Positions 21,271 through 36,200 of a stretch of 64,000 bases of DNA are shown piece after piece. This DNA comes from Ramlibacter terrae. GTDB taxonomy: Bacteria; Pseudomonadota; Gammaproteobacteria; Burkholderiales; Burkholderiaceae_C. Below the pieces are notes generated by a model. It searched no databases. It was not told the origin of the DNA and worked only from the letters and a program-made list of their open reading frames with translations. The position numbers were made by a program, and so were the translations under genes. The stretch covers positions 496,001 to 560,000 of the forward strand of contig CP053418.1 of assembly GCA_013127575.1 (NCBI GenBank). Direction: 5' to 3'. Positions within the stretch are counted from its first letter, which is position 1; each line of letters opens with the position of its first letter.

Positions 21271-24200
21271 ATGGAACCCCGCGTCGTAGGTACCGTTGTC
21301 CTGATCGAGGGGGTGGTGCTCGCCCGTTCACCGGACGGCAAGCAGCGCCAGCTGAAGCACGGCGACGCCGTGTACGAAGGCGAAATCCTCACTGCCCTCG
21401 CAGATGCCCATGTCGAACTCGCGTTCGCCCATGGCGGCCGCTTCCTGCTGCGGTCCAGCGAATCGGTCACGCTCAACGGCGTGCTGTTCGACAACGTCTT
21501 CGGCCAGTCCGACGAGGATGGCCGCGGCACGCTGCTCGGCCGCGTGGCCGAAGCCACCGACCCCACCCGCATCGAAACCGAAGGCCAGCCCCGGACCGAC
21601 CGCCCGCTGGACGACGACGGCAACAGCGCCGAACTGAACGACCGCGTCGGCGTCGACCTCGGCAACGGCTTCGTTCGCCTCGACCGCATCGCGGAGCCGC
21701 TCGCCGGCACCAAGTTCGCGTACCACAGTGCCGACGGAACCCCCTGCAAGGCGTGGAATACGAAGGCCTGCCGGGCGGCGTGGCGCCGCCGATGCTGGTG
21801 CCCGCGGTGGGAAGCGTGGGGCCCGCCGCCCCGGCCCCGGGTCCGGAAGTGCCCGCGGGGACGGCCCCGCCGCTGCAGGTGACGCCCGGCGCGCAGACTG
21901 CGCTGGAGGACGGCGTGCTGGTCTTCAGCGGCACTGCCGGCAACGCGATCTCGGTGTCCGATGCCGACAGCGCCGTGCTGACCACGACCCTGAACGTCTC
22001 GACCGGCACGCTCACGCTCACGGACCTGCGCGGCGTGAGCATCACCGGCAACGGCACCGACTCGGTGACGCTGCGCGGCTCGCCCGCCGCCATCAACCGC
22101 GCGCTGGAGGGGATGGCCTACCGTCCGCTGCCGGACGACACGACGACCGCCACCCTGACGGTGATCACCAGCGACGAAACGCGCAGCGTCGGCGCCAGCG
22201 TGCAGATCGGCGTGCAGCCGATGCCCGACGCGCCCGTGGGCACCGACGACGCGGCGAACACGCGCGAGAACACCGCCGTCCGCATCCCGGTCGGCACGCT
22301 GCTGGCCAACGACACCGATTCCGACGGCGGCGTGCTGTCGATCACCGGCGTCGGCGGCGCCAGGTGGCGGCACCGTCGCGCTGGTCGGCGGCAACGTCGT
22401 CTTCACGCCGTCCCCGGGCTTCACCGGCAAGGGCGGCTTCAGCTACGTGCTGAGCGACGGCCAGGGGCGGCACCGACACCGTGCGCGTGGTCGTCACCGT
22501 CGCCGGCGCCGATGCGCCCGATCCCACGGTCTTCAGCGGCGCCCGCGGCGGCACCGGGGCCGAAGACAGCGCCATCACGGGCACGTTGCGCGCCACCGAC
22601 GCCGACGGGATGCGCACTCCCGCCTTCGCGGTGGTCGGCACGCCGCAGCATGGCACCGCCGTCATCAACGCGAGCACCGGCAAGTGGACCACACGCCGGC
22701 GCCCGACTACAACGGCGCCGACAGCTTCGTCGTGCGCGTGACCGATGACGCCGGCAACACGTCCACCCGGGTGATCAGCCTGACGGTGACGCCGGTGGTC
22801 GACATCGCCAACAACACCATCGCCGTCGCCGAAGACGGGTCGGTCACCGGCAACCTGCTGGGCAACGACCGCTTCGAAGGCGCGCCGGTCATCACCGCCG
22901 TGACGCAGGGCGCGCACGGCACCGTCACGATCATCGATGCGGCCGCGGGCACCGTGCGCTACACGCCGGACGCCAACTTCCACGGCGCCGACAGCTACAC
23001 CTATACCGTCACCTCCGGCGGCGTCACCGAAACGGCGACCGTCACGGTCAACGTCGGCGCCGTCAACGACGCCACCACTTTCGGCGGCAACACCAGCCGC
23101 ACCGGCGCCGAAGACGCGGCCGCGATCACCGGCACGCTGACTGCCGGCGATGCGGACGGCATGGCCGCGCCCAACTTCACCGTGGTGGGCAACCCGCTGC
23201 ACGGCACCGCGACGATCAACGCCGCCACCGGCGCCTGGAGCTACACGCCGGCCGCGGACTACCACGGCGCCGACAGCTTCACGGTGCGGGTGCGCGACGA
23301 CGACGGCAACACGTCCACGCGCGTGATCAGCCTGACCGTGACGGCCGTGGCCGACGCGGTGAACGACAGCGCCACCGTCGCCGAGGACGGCAGCGTCACC
23401 AGCAATGTGCTGGGCAACGACAGCTTCGAGGGCGCGGCCCCGACGATCACCGCCGTGACCAGCGGCACGCACGGCACCGTCACCATCGTCGACGCGGCCG
23501 CGGGCACCGTGCTGTACACGCCGGATGCGAACTTCCACGGCACCGACAGCTACACCTACACCGTCACCTCCGGCGGCGTGACGGAGACGGCCACCGTCAC
23601 CGTCAACGTCACGCCGGTGAACGACCCGGGCAGCTTCGGCGGCGCGATGTCGGGCGCGATGGTCGAAGACGGCGGTGCGGTCACCGGCACGCTGACCGCC
23701 ACCGATGCCGCCGACGGCATGGCGGCGCCGAACTTCACCGTGACCGGCGCCGCGGCGCACGGCACGGCGACGATCAACGCGTCCACCGGCGCGTGGACCT
23801 ACACGCCCACCGCCGACTACAACGGCGCCGACAGCTTCACCGTGTCGGTCACCGACGACGACGGCAACACGTCCACCCAGGTCATCACGCTGACGGTGGC
23901 CGCGGTCGCCGACATCGCGAACAACGCCGCCGCCGTCGACGAAGGCGACAGCGTCACGCGCAACCTGCTGGCCAACGACACCTTCGAGAACGCCGGCGCC
24001 ACGATCGTGGGCGTGACGCAAGGTGCGAACGGCACGGTCAGCATCGTCGACCCCGAGCTGGGCACGGTGCGCTACACGCCCGACGCCGGCTTCCACGGCA
24101 CCGACAGCTACACCTACACCGTCACCTCCGGCGGCGTGACCGAAACCGCCACCGTGACCGTGACGGTGAATGCCGTCGACGACCCCACCATCTTCGGCGG

Positions 24201-27200
24201 CGCCACCAGTGGCAGCGGCGCCGAAGACGGCGGTGCGATCACCGGCACGCTGATGGCCGCGGATGCCGACGGCATGGCGGCGCCCGCGTTCACCGTCTCC
24301 GCGAACGCGGCGCACGGCACGGCGACGATCGATCCGGCCACGGGTGCCTGGAGCTACGTTCCGGCCGCCGATTACCACGGCGCCGACAGCTTCACCGTGC
24401 GCGTGACCGACGACGACGGCAACACCGCCACGCGCGTGATCACGCTGACCGTGACGCCCGTCGCCGACATCGTCGGCAACACGGCCACGGTGGCCGAGGA
24501 CGGCAGCGTCACCAGCAGCCTGCTGGGCAACGACAGCTTCGAGGCGACCCCGACCATCACGGCCGTGACCCACGGCGCCAACGGGACGGTCACCATCGTG
24601 GACGCCGCCGCCGGCACGGTGCTGTACACGCCCAACGCCAACTTCCACGGCAGCGACAGCTACACGTACACCGTCACCTCGGGCGGCGTGACGGAAACGG
24701 CGACGGTCACCGTCACCGTGACGCCGGTGAACGATGCCACGGTGTTCGGCGGCACCACGACGGGCGTCGAACTCGAGGACGGCGGCGTCATCAGCGGCGT
24801 GCTGTCGGTGACCGACGCCGACGGCATCGCCACCCCGGCCTTCACGGTCGGCACCGCGGCCGCCCACGGCACGGCCACCATCGACGCCGCCACCGGCGCG
24901 TGGAGCTACACGCCCAACGCCGATTACCACGGCTCCGACAGCTTCACCGTCACCGTCACCGACGACGACGGCAACACCGCCACGCGCACGATCAGCCTGA
25001 CCGTGACGCCGGTGACCGACATCGCGGGCGACGCGATGACGACCGCCGAAGACACGGCCGTCACGCGCGACGTGCTCGCCAACGACAGCTTCGAATCGGC
25101 CGCTCGCGCGATCACGGCCGTGACCGACGGCGCGCACGGCACCGTCACGATCATCGATGCGGCGCTCGGCCTGGTGCGCTACACGCCCGACGCCAACTAC
25201 CACGGCACCGACGCGTACACCTACACCGTCACCTCCGGCGGCGTGAGCGAGACCGTCACGGTGAACGTGACGATCACCCCGGTCAACGACGCGGTGACCT
25301 TCGGCGGCGACACCAGCGGCGCGGGCATCGAAGACGGCGGCGCCATCACCGGCACGCTCACGGCCGCCGACGCGGCCGACGGCATGACGGCGCCCGCCTT
25401 CACCGTCACCGGCGCGGCCGTCCACGGCACCGCCACCATCGACCCCGCCACTGGCGCCTGGAGCTACACGCCGGCCGCCGACTACAACGGCGCCGACAGC
25501 TTCACCGTGCGGGTGACCGACGACGCCGGCAACACGGCCACGCGCGTGATCACGCTGACGGTCGGCGCCGTCGCCGACATCGCCGGCGACACCGCGACGG
25601 TGGCCGAGGACGGCAACGTCGTCACCGGCGTGCTGGGCAGCGACAGCTTCGAAGGCACGCCGACGATCACGGCCGTGACGCAGGGCGCGAACGGCACGGT
25701 CACCATCGTCGATGCGGCCGCCGGCACGGTGCGCTACACGCCGAACGCCAACTTCCACGGCGCGGACAGCTACACCTACACCGTCACCTCGGGCGGCGTG
25801 ACCGAAACGGCGACCGTCACCGTGACGGTGACGCCCGTCGACGACGCGACCCTCTTCGGCGGCGACACCGCCGGCACCGGAGCGGAAGACACTCCCGCCA
25901 TCACCGGCACGCTGAGCGCCACCGATGCTGACGGCATGGCCACGCCGGCCTTCGCGGTGACGGGGGCCGCCACGCACGGCACCGCCAGCATCGATGCCGC
26001 GGGCGCCGGACCTACACGCCGGCCGCCGACTACAACGGCCCGGACAGCTTCACCGTCACGGTGACGGACGACGCCGGCAACACCTCGACCCAGGTCATCA
26101 GCCTGACCGTCACCCCCGTCGCGGATGCCGCCGCCGATGCCGCGATCGTGGCCGAGGACGGCAGCGTCACCACCGCCGTGCGCGGCAACGACAGCTTCGA
26201 AGGCGCGACGCCGGCGATCACCGCCGTCACCAACGGCGCGCACGGTACGGTCACCGTCATCGACGCGGCCGCCGGCACCGTGCAGTACACGCCCGACGCC
26301 AACTGGCACGGCACCGACAGCTACACCTACACCGTCACCTCGGGCGGCGTGACCGAAACGGCGACGGTCACGGTGACCGTCACCGCGGTCAACGATCCCG
26401 CCACCTTCGGCGGCGCCACCAGCGGCACCGGCGCCGAAGACGCCGGCGCCATCACCGGCACGCTGACCGCCGCCGATGCGGCCGACGGCATGACGGCGCC
26501 GGGCTTCACCATCACCGGCAACCCGGCCCACGGCACCGCCACGATCAACGCGGCCAGCGGCGCCTGGAGCTACACGCCGACGGCCGACTACAACGGCGTC
26601 GACAGCTTCACCGTGACGGTGACGGACGACGACGGCAACACCTCCACGCAGGTCGTGAGCCTGACCGTGTCGGCGGTGGTGGACATCGCCGACAACGCGG
26701 CGACGGTGGACGAGGACAGCAGCGTCACCCGCAACCTGCTGGCCAACGACAGCTTCGAGCATGCCGGCGCCTCCATCACGGCGGTGACGCAGGGCACGCA
26801 CGGCACGGTCACCATCATCGACGCCGAACTGGGCACGGTGCGGTACACGCCGGACGCCAACTTCCACGGCACCGACAGCTACACCTACACGGTGACCTCG
26901 GGTGGCGTGACGGAAACCGCCACGGTCACCGTGACGGTGAGTCCGCTGAACGACCCGGCCACCTTCGGCGGCGACACGTCCGGCGCCGGCAACGAAGACG
27001 GCGGCGCGATCACCGGCACGCTCACGGTGGCCGATGGCGACGGCGCGACCACGCCCGCCTTCACCGTCAGCGGCGCCGCCGCGCACGGCACGGCCAGCAT
27101 CGACGCCACGACGGGCGCCGGACCTACACGCCGGTCGCCGACTACCACGGCACCGACAGCTTCACGGTGCGGTTCACCGACGACGCGGGCAACTTCGCGA

Positions 27201-30200
27201 CGCGCGTGATCAGCCTTTCGGTCGCCGCCGACCCGGACATCGCCGGCGATGCCGTCACCGTCGCGGAAGACGGCAGCGTCACCACGGCCGTGTTCGGCAA
27301 CGACACCTTCGAGAACGCTGCGCCGGCGATCACCGCGGTGACCAGCGGCGCCCACGGCACCGTCACCATCGTCGACGCGGCTGCGGGCACGGTGCTCTAC
27401 ACGCCCGACGCCAACTGGCACGGCACCGACAGCTACACCTACACCGTCACCTCGGGCGGCGTGACGGAAACCGCCACCGTGACGGTGACGGTCACCTCCG
27501 TCGACGACGCCACGGCCTTCTCCGGCAACACCACGGGCGTGGGCACCGAAGACATTGCCGCCATCACCGGCGTGCTGGGCGTCAGCGACGCCGACGGCAT
27601 CGCGAGCCCCGGCTTCGCGGTGACGACCGGCGCGGGCCACGGCACCGCGACGATCGACCCGGCCACCGGCGCACGGAGCTACACGCCGGCCGCCGACTAC
27701 AACGGCCCGGACAGCTTCACCGTCACCGTGACGGACAGCGAAGGCCACACGGCCACCCGCGTGATCAGCGTCAGCGTGGTCGCCGCGGTAGACATCGCCG
27801 CCAACAGCGTCGCGGTGGCCGAAGACGCCAGCGTCACCACCAACCTGCTGGCCAACGACAGCTTCGAAGGCACGCCCGCGATCACCGCCGTGACCAACGG
27901 CGCGCACGGCACGGTCACGATCATCGACGCCGCGGCCGGCACGGTGCGCTACACGCCCGACGCCAACTTCCACGGCAACGACACCTACACCTATACCGTC
28001 ACCTCCGGCGGCGTGACCGAGACGGCGACCGTGACGGTCACCGTCAGCCCCGTCGACGACGCCACCAGCTTCAGCGGCGCCACCAGCGGCGCGGGCGTCG
28101 AGGATGGCGCCGCCATCACCGGAACGCTGGGCGCGACCGACGCCGACGGCATGGCGGCGCCCGCCTTCACCGTGACCGCGGCCGCCGCGCACGGCACCGC
28201 CACGGTCGACGCCGCCACCGGCGCCTGGACGTACGTCCCGGCGGCCGACTACAACGGCGCGGACAGCTTCACCGTCACCGTGACGGACGACGACGGCAAC
28301 ACGTCCACGCAGGTCATCAGCGTGGCCGTCAGCGCCGTGCCGGACATCCGGGGCGACAGCGTCACGCTGGCCGAGGACGGCAGCGCCATCACCGCGGTGC
28401 GCGGCAACGACAGCTTCGAAGGCGCGACGCCGACGGTCACGGCCGTCACGAACGGCGCGCACGGCACCGTCACCATCGTCGATGCGGCGGCCGGCACCAT
28501 CCGGTACACGCCGGACGCGAACTGGCACGGCAACGACAGCTACACGTACACGGTGACCTCCGGCGGCGTCACCGAGACGGCCACCGTCAGCGTGACGGTG
28601 ACGGCCGTGGACGACGCCACGACGTTCAGCGGCAACGCGACCGGCGTGGGCGCGGAAGACGCGGGCGCGATCAGCGGCGTGCTCTCGGCCACCGATGCCG
28701 ATGGCATGGCGGACCCCGACTACACCGTCACCACGGCGGCGGCGCACGGCACGGCCACCATCGATCCGATCACGGGCTCGTGGAGCTACACGCCGGACGC
28801 GGACTACCGTGGTCCGGACAGCTTCACCGTGACGGTGACGGACGACGACGGCAACACCGCGACGCGCACGGTCAACCTGAGCGTGACGCCGGTGGTCGAC
28901 ATCGCCGGCGACACGGCGTCGACGGCGGAAGATACGGCCGTCACGCGTGACGTGCTGGCGAACGACAGCTTCGAATCGGCCGACCGCTCCATCACCGCGG
29001 TGACGCATGGCGCCCACGGCACCGTCACGGTCATCGACGCCGACCGGGCCTGCTGCGCTACACGCCCGACGCCAACTACCACGGCACCGACGCCTACACG
29101 TACACCGTGACCTCCGGCGGCGTGACCGAAACGGTGATCGTCAACGTGACGATCACGCCCGCCGACGATGCGCCGGTGTTCGGCGGCGACACGAGCGGCA
29201 GCGGCACGGAAGACGGCGGCCCGATCACGGGCACGCTGACGGCGGATGACCTCGTGGACGGCATGTCCACGCCGGCGTTCACGGTGTCGGCAGGCGCCGC
29301 GCACGGCACGGCGACCATCGATGCGGCGACGGGCGCCTGGAGCTACACGCCGAACGCCGACTACAACGGCAGCGACAGCTTCACGGTGCGTGTGACGGAC
29401 GACGACGGCAACACGGCGACGCGCGTCATCTCGCTCAGCGTCGGCGCCGTGGTGGACATCGCGAACGATACGGCGAGCGTCGCCGAGGACGGCTCGGTCG
29501 TCACCGCGGTCCGCGGCAATGACACGTTCGAGGGCACGCCGACGATCACCGCCGTCACGAACGGCGCGCACGGTACGGTCACGGTCATCGATGCGGCCGC
29601 GGGCACGGTGCAGTACACGCCGGATGCCAACTGGCACGGCACCGACACCTACACGTACACCGTCACGTCCGGTGGCGTCACGGAAACCGCGACGGTCACC
29701 GTGACCGTGAGCCCGGTGAACGACGACGCCGTCTTCACCGGCACCACGAGCGGCACCACCGCGGAAGACGGCGCGGCGATCACCGGCACCCTGAATGCCA
29801 CCGACGTCGACGGCATGGCAGCGCCGGGCTATGCGGTGACGGGCGCTGCCGCCCACGGCACGGCCAGCATCGATGCAGCCGGCGCGTGGACGTACACGCC
29901 CGCGGCCGACTACAACGGCCCTGACAGCTTCACCGTCACGGTGACCGACGATGCGGGCAACGCCACCACGCAGGTGATCAGCCTGGCCGTGACGGCCGTC
30001 GCCGACATCGCGGGCGACTCCGTCACCGTCGCCGAAGACGGCACGGTCACTACCGCCGTCCGCGGCAACGACAGCTTCGAGGGCGCGACGCCGACGATCA
30101 CCGCCGTGAGCCAAGGCGCGCACGGCACCGTCACCATCGTCGACGCCACGGCGGGCACGGTCCTGTACACGCCGAATGCCAACTACAACGGCACCGACAG

Positions 30201-33200
30201 CTACACCTACACGGTGACCTCCGGCGGCGTCACCGAGACCGCCACGGTCATCGTCAACGTCACGCCGGTCGACGACGCGCCGACCTTCGGCGGCGCCACC
30301 ACCGGCTCCGGCAACGAGGATGCGGGCCTGATCTCCGGCACGCTGACGGTGGCGGACAGCGCCGACGGCATGGCTGCGCCGGGCTTCATCGTGACGGGCA
30401 ACCCCGCGCACGGCACGGCGACGATCAACGCAACCACCGGCACGTGGCGCTACACGCCCACCGCCGACTACAACGGTGCGGACAGCTTCACCGTCACAGT
30501 CACGGACGACGCGGGCAACACGGCGACGCAGGTCATCAGCCTGACCGTTGCGGCGGTGGCCGACATTGCGCCGAACAGCGCGACGACGGACGAGGACACG
30601 AGCGTCACGCGGAACCTGCTGGCCAACGACAGCTTCGAAAACGCGGACGCGACCATCGTTGCGGTCACGAACGGCACCAATGGCACGGTCACGATCATCG
30701 ATGCCGAACTCGGCACGGTGCGCTACACGCCGAATGCGAACTTCAGCGGCACGGACACGTACACCTACACGGTCAGCTCCGGCGGCGTGACCGAGACGGC
30801 GACCGTCACGGTGACGGTGAGCCCGGTCAACGATCCGACGACCTTCGGTGGTGCGAGCGGCAGCGGCGCTGAAGACGCTGCTGCGATTACGGGCACGCTG
30901 ACTGTCGCGGATGCCGACGGCATCACGACGCCTGCGTTCACCGTCACCGGTAACGGTGCCCACGGCACCGCGACCATCGACGCAACGACAGGCGCGTGGA
31001 CCTACACGCCGAACGCCGACTACAACGGCGCCGACAGCTTCACGGTCCGCGTGACCGACAACGCCGGTAACCAGACCACCCAGGTGATCAGCCCGGTGGT
31101 CACACCCGTCGTCGACGCGGTCAACAACACGATCTCCGTCGCTGAAGACGGCAGCGTCACGACGCCTGTCCTGCTGAACGACACCTTCAGCGGCACGCCC
31201 AGCATCACGGCCGTCACGAACGGCGCCAACGGCACCGTCACCATCGTCGACGCGGCTGCGGGCACGGTGCTCTACACGCCGAACGCGAACTTCAGCGGCA
31301 CGGACACGTACACGTACACGGTCACTTCTGGTGGCGTGACGGAAACCGCCACCGTCAGCGTGACGGTCACCCCGGTGAACGACGCTCCCGTCTTCGGCGG
31401 CAACTCCACCGGCATCGGCAACGAAGACGCCGGCGTGATCAGCGGCGTGCTCACGGCGACCGACGCCGACGGCATGACGAACCCCGGCTACGTCGTCACG
31501 AGCGCAGCCGGCCACGGCACGGCCAGCATCGACGCGATCACGGGCGCACGAGCTACATCCCCGACGCCGATTACCACGGCGCGGACAGCTTCACGGTCAC
31601 CGTCACGGACAACGCGGGCAACACCGCCACGCGCACGATCAACCTGAGCGTCACGCCGGTCACCGACATCGCGACCGACACGGCGAGCACGACCGAAGAC
31701 ACGGCCGTCGTCACCGACGTGCTGGCCAACGACAGCTTCGAAGGCGCGGGCCGCGTCATCTCCTCGGTCACCGACGGCGCCCACGGCACCGTCACCATCG
31801 TCGACGCAGCGCTCGGCCACGGTGCGCTACACGCCTGATGCCAACTACAACGGCACGGACGCGTACACCTACACCGTCAGCTCCGGCGGCACGACCGAAA
31901 CCGTGACCGTCAACGTGACGATCACGCCGGTCAACGACGCGACGACGTTCGGTGGCACCACTGGGTCCGGCAACGAAGATGCAGGCCCGATCACCGGGAC
32001 GCTGACGGTTGCGGACGCCGACGGCATCACGACGCCTGCGTTCACCGTCACTGCGAACGGCGCGCACGGCACGGCTTCGATCGACGCCGCGGGCGCGTGG
32101 ACCTACACGCCCAACGCCGACTACAACGGCCCCGACAGCTTCACGGTCCGCGTGACCGACAACACCGGCGCGACCTCGACGCAGGTGATCACGGTGAACG
32201 TCGGCTCCGTCGTCGACATCGCCGACGATACGGCCAGCACCGCTGAAGACACCGCTGTCATCACCCCGGTCCGCGGCAACGACAGCTTCGAAGGCGCCAC
32301 GCCGACGATCACCGCCGTCACGAACGGCGCGCATGGAACGGTCACCGTCATCGATGCCGCCGCAGGCACGGTGCAATACACGCCGGATGCGAACTGGCAC
32401 GGCACCGACACGTACACGTACACCGTGACGTCTGGTGGCGTCACCGAGACGGCCACTGTCACAGTCACGGTGACCCCGGTCAACGACAACGCGGTCTTCA
32501 CCGGCACGACCACCGGCAGCACGACCGAAGACGGCGCCGCGATCACCGGCACGCTGAACGCCACCGACGTCGACGGCATGACGACGGCGGGTTACACCGT
32601 CACCGGTCCCGCAGTTCACGGCACCGCGACCATCGACGCCGCCGGCGCCTGGACGTACACGCCTGCCGCCGATTACAACGGCACCGACAGCTTCACGGTC
32701 ACGGTGACCGACAACTCCGGCAATACGACGACCCAAGTCATCAGCCTGACCGTGACCGCCGTGGCCGACATCGCCGGCAACTCCGTCACCGTCGCCGAAG
32801 ACGGCACAGCCACGACCGCGCTGCTTGGCAACGACACGTTCGAAGGCACGCCGACGATCACCGCCGTGAGCCGGGGCGCCCACGGCACGGTCACCATCGT
32901 CGACGCTGCGGCCGGCACGGTCCTGTATACGCCGAACGTGAACTACAACGGCCCCGACAGCTACACCTACACGGTCACTTCGGGTGGCGTGACGGAAACC
33001 GCGACAGTCACCGTGAACGTGGCTCCGGTCGACGACGCGACCACCTTCGGCGGCGCCACCTCCGGAACCGGCAACGAAGACGCCGGCAACATCACCGGCA
33101 CCCTGACCGCCGCGGACAGCGCCGATGGCATGGCGACGCCGGTCTTCGACGTCAGCACCAACCCGCTGCACGGCACCGCGACGATCCACCCGGTCACCGG

Positions 33201-36200
33201 CAACTGGAGCTACAAGCCCGCCGCCGACTACAACGGCACGGACAGCTTCACCGTCACCGTCACCGACGATGCCGGCAACACGTCGACGCAGGTCATCACC
33301 CTGACGGTCAGCGCGGTGGCCGACGTCGTGGCGAACACGGCGAACACAAGCGAAGACAGCAGCGTCACGACCAACGTCCCGGCCAACGACAGCTTCGAGT
33401 CCGCGGCGCCCGCCATCACGGCAGTGACGCAAGGCACGCACGGCACGGTCACCATCATCGACGCGGCGGCCGGCACGGTCCGCTACACGCCGGACGCCAA
33501 CTGGCACGGCACCGACACGTACACCTACACCGTCACGTCCGGCGGCGTCACGGAGACGGCGACCGTCACCGTCAACGTGAGCGCGGTCAACGACCCGACA
33601 TCCTTCACCGGCGACGCGAGCGGCACTGGCGCGGAAGACGGTGGGGCGATCACGGGCACTCTTACCGCCAACGACGCGGACGGCATCACGGCGCCTGCCT
33701 ACACCGTCACGGCGAATGGTGCGCATGGCACCGCCACGATCGACGCAACGACCGGCGCCTGGACGTACTCGCCGAATGCCGACTACAACGGCGCCGACAG
33801 CTTCACGGTCCGCGTCACGGACAACGCCGGCAACACATCGACCAGGTGATCAGCCTGGTGGTCACGCCGGTGGTCGACGCAGTCAACAACACGATCTCGG
33901 TCGCGGAAGACGGCAGCGTCACGACGCCTGTCCTGCTGAACGACGCCTTCAGCGGCACGCCGAGCATCACGGCGGTCACGAACGGTGCTAACGGCACCGT
34001 CACCATCGTCGACGCGGCTGCCGGCACGGTGCAGTACACGCCGAACGCTAACTTCAGCGGCACGGACAGCTACACCTACACGGTCACTTCTGGTGGCGTG
34101 ACGGAGACCGCCACCGTCAGCGTGACGGTCACCTCGGTGAACGACGCCCCCGTGTTCGGCGGCAACAGCACCGGCATCGGCAACGAAGACGCCGGCGTGA
34201 TCAGCGGCGTGCTCACGGCGACCGACGCCGACGGCATGACGAATCCCGGCTACGTCGTCACGAGCGCAGCCGGCCACGGCACGGCCAGCATCGACGCAAT
34301 CACGGGCGCCACGGAGCTACATCCCTGACGCCGATTACCACGGTGCCGACAGCTTCACGGTCACCGTCACGGACGACGCGGGCAACACCGCGACGCGCAC
34401 GATCAACCTGAGCGTCACGCCGGTCACGGACATCGCCACCGACACGGCGAGCACGACCGAAGACACCGCCGTGGTGACCGACGTCCGGCCAACGACAGCT
34501 TCGAAGGCGCGGGCCGGATCATCTCCTCGGTCACCGATGGAGCCCACGGCACCGTCACGATCGTCGACGCAGCGCTCGGCCTGGTGCGCTACACCCCGGA
34601 TGCCAACTACAACGGCACCGACGCGTACACGTACACCGTGAGCTCCGGCGGCACGACGGAAACCGTGACCGTCAACGTGACGATCACTCCGGGTCAACGA
34701 CGCGACGACGTTCGGCGGAACCACTGGTTCCGGCAACGAAGATGCGGGTCCGATCACGGGCACGCTGACGGTTGCGGACGCCGACGGCATCACGGCGCCT
34801 GCGTTCACCGTCACTGCTAACGGCGCGCACGGAACGGCGTCGATCGATGCCGCGGGCGCGTGGACGTACACGCCTGCTGCGGATTACAACGGTCCGGACA
34901 GCTTCACGGTTCGCGTGACCGACAACACCGGTGCAACGTCGACGCAGGTGATCACGGTCAACGTCGGCACGGTGGTGGACATCGCCGACGACGTTGCCAG
35001 CACCGCTGAAGACACCGCTGTCATCACCGCGGTCCGCGGCAACGACAGCTTCGAAGGCACGCCGACGATCACCGCCGTCACGAACGGCGCACACGGCACG
35101 GTCACGGTCATCGACGCCGCCGCTGGCACGGTGCAATACACGCCGGATGCGAACTGGCACGGCACCGACACGTACACGTACACCGTCACTTCTGGTGGCG
35201 TAACGGAAACCGCAACGGTCACCGTGACCGTCACCCCGGTCAACGACAACGCGGTCTTCACCGGCACGACCACCGGCACCACCGCGGAAGACGGCGCCGC
35301 CATTACCGGCACGCTGAACGCGACCGACGTCGACGGCATGACGACGGCGGGCTACACCGTCACCGGCGTTGCCGCCCACGGCACCGCGAGCATCAACGCA
35401 GCCGGCGCACGGACGTACACGCCCGCCGCCGACTACAACGGCACCGACAGCTTCACGGTCACGGTGACCGACAACGCCGGCAACACGACGACCCAGGTGA
35501 TCAGCCTGACCGTGACGGCTGTCGCGGACATCGTCGCCGACGCGGTTACGGTCGCCGAAGATGGCACCGTCACCAGCGGCCTGCTTGGCAACGACACGTT
35601 CGAAGGCACGCCGACGATCACCGCGGTGAGCCAAGGCGCCCACGGCACCGTCACGATCGTCGATGCTGCCGCCGGCACGGTGCTCTACACGCCGAACCCG
35701 AACTACAACGGCGCCGACAGCTATACGTACACGGTGACGTCCGGCGGCGTGACGGAAACTGCCACGGTCACCGTCAGCGTGACCGCGGTCGACGACGCCA
35801 CCGCGTTCGGCGGCACCACCCTCGGCAGCGGCAACGAAGATGCCGGTGCGATCACGGGCATCCTCACGGCGACCGACAGTGCCGACGGCATGGGCGCGCC
35901 GGCCTTTGCCGTGACGGGCAATCCCGCGCACGGCACGGCCACCATCGACCCGACGTCGGGAACGTGGCGCTACACGCCGGTCGCCGACTACAACGGCACG
36001 GACAGCTTCACGGTCACCGTGGTCGACGATGCCGGCAACGCCTCGACGCAGGTCATCGGCCTGACGGTGAACGCGGTAGCCGACGTCACCAACAACGCCG
36101 CGACGGTGCTGGAGGACGGCAGCGTCACGACCAACGTGCTGGCGAACGACACGTTCGAAGGTCCGAGCCCCACCGTCACGGCCGTGACGAACGGCGCGAA

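Noticed and set aside
22342..25977. Kilobase-long open frames on the minus strand across the adhesin (for example 1,200 codons), repeated along the array.
   Set aside because: They are antisense shadows of GC-rich, codon-biased repeats. Their translations are Arg/His/Ala/Gly/Val-rich without any family motif, and the plus-strand frame carries the conserved VCBS and cadherin-like motifs.
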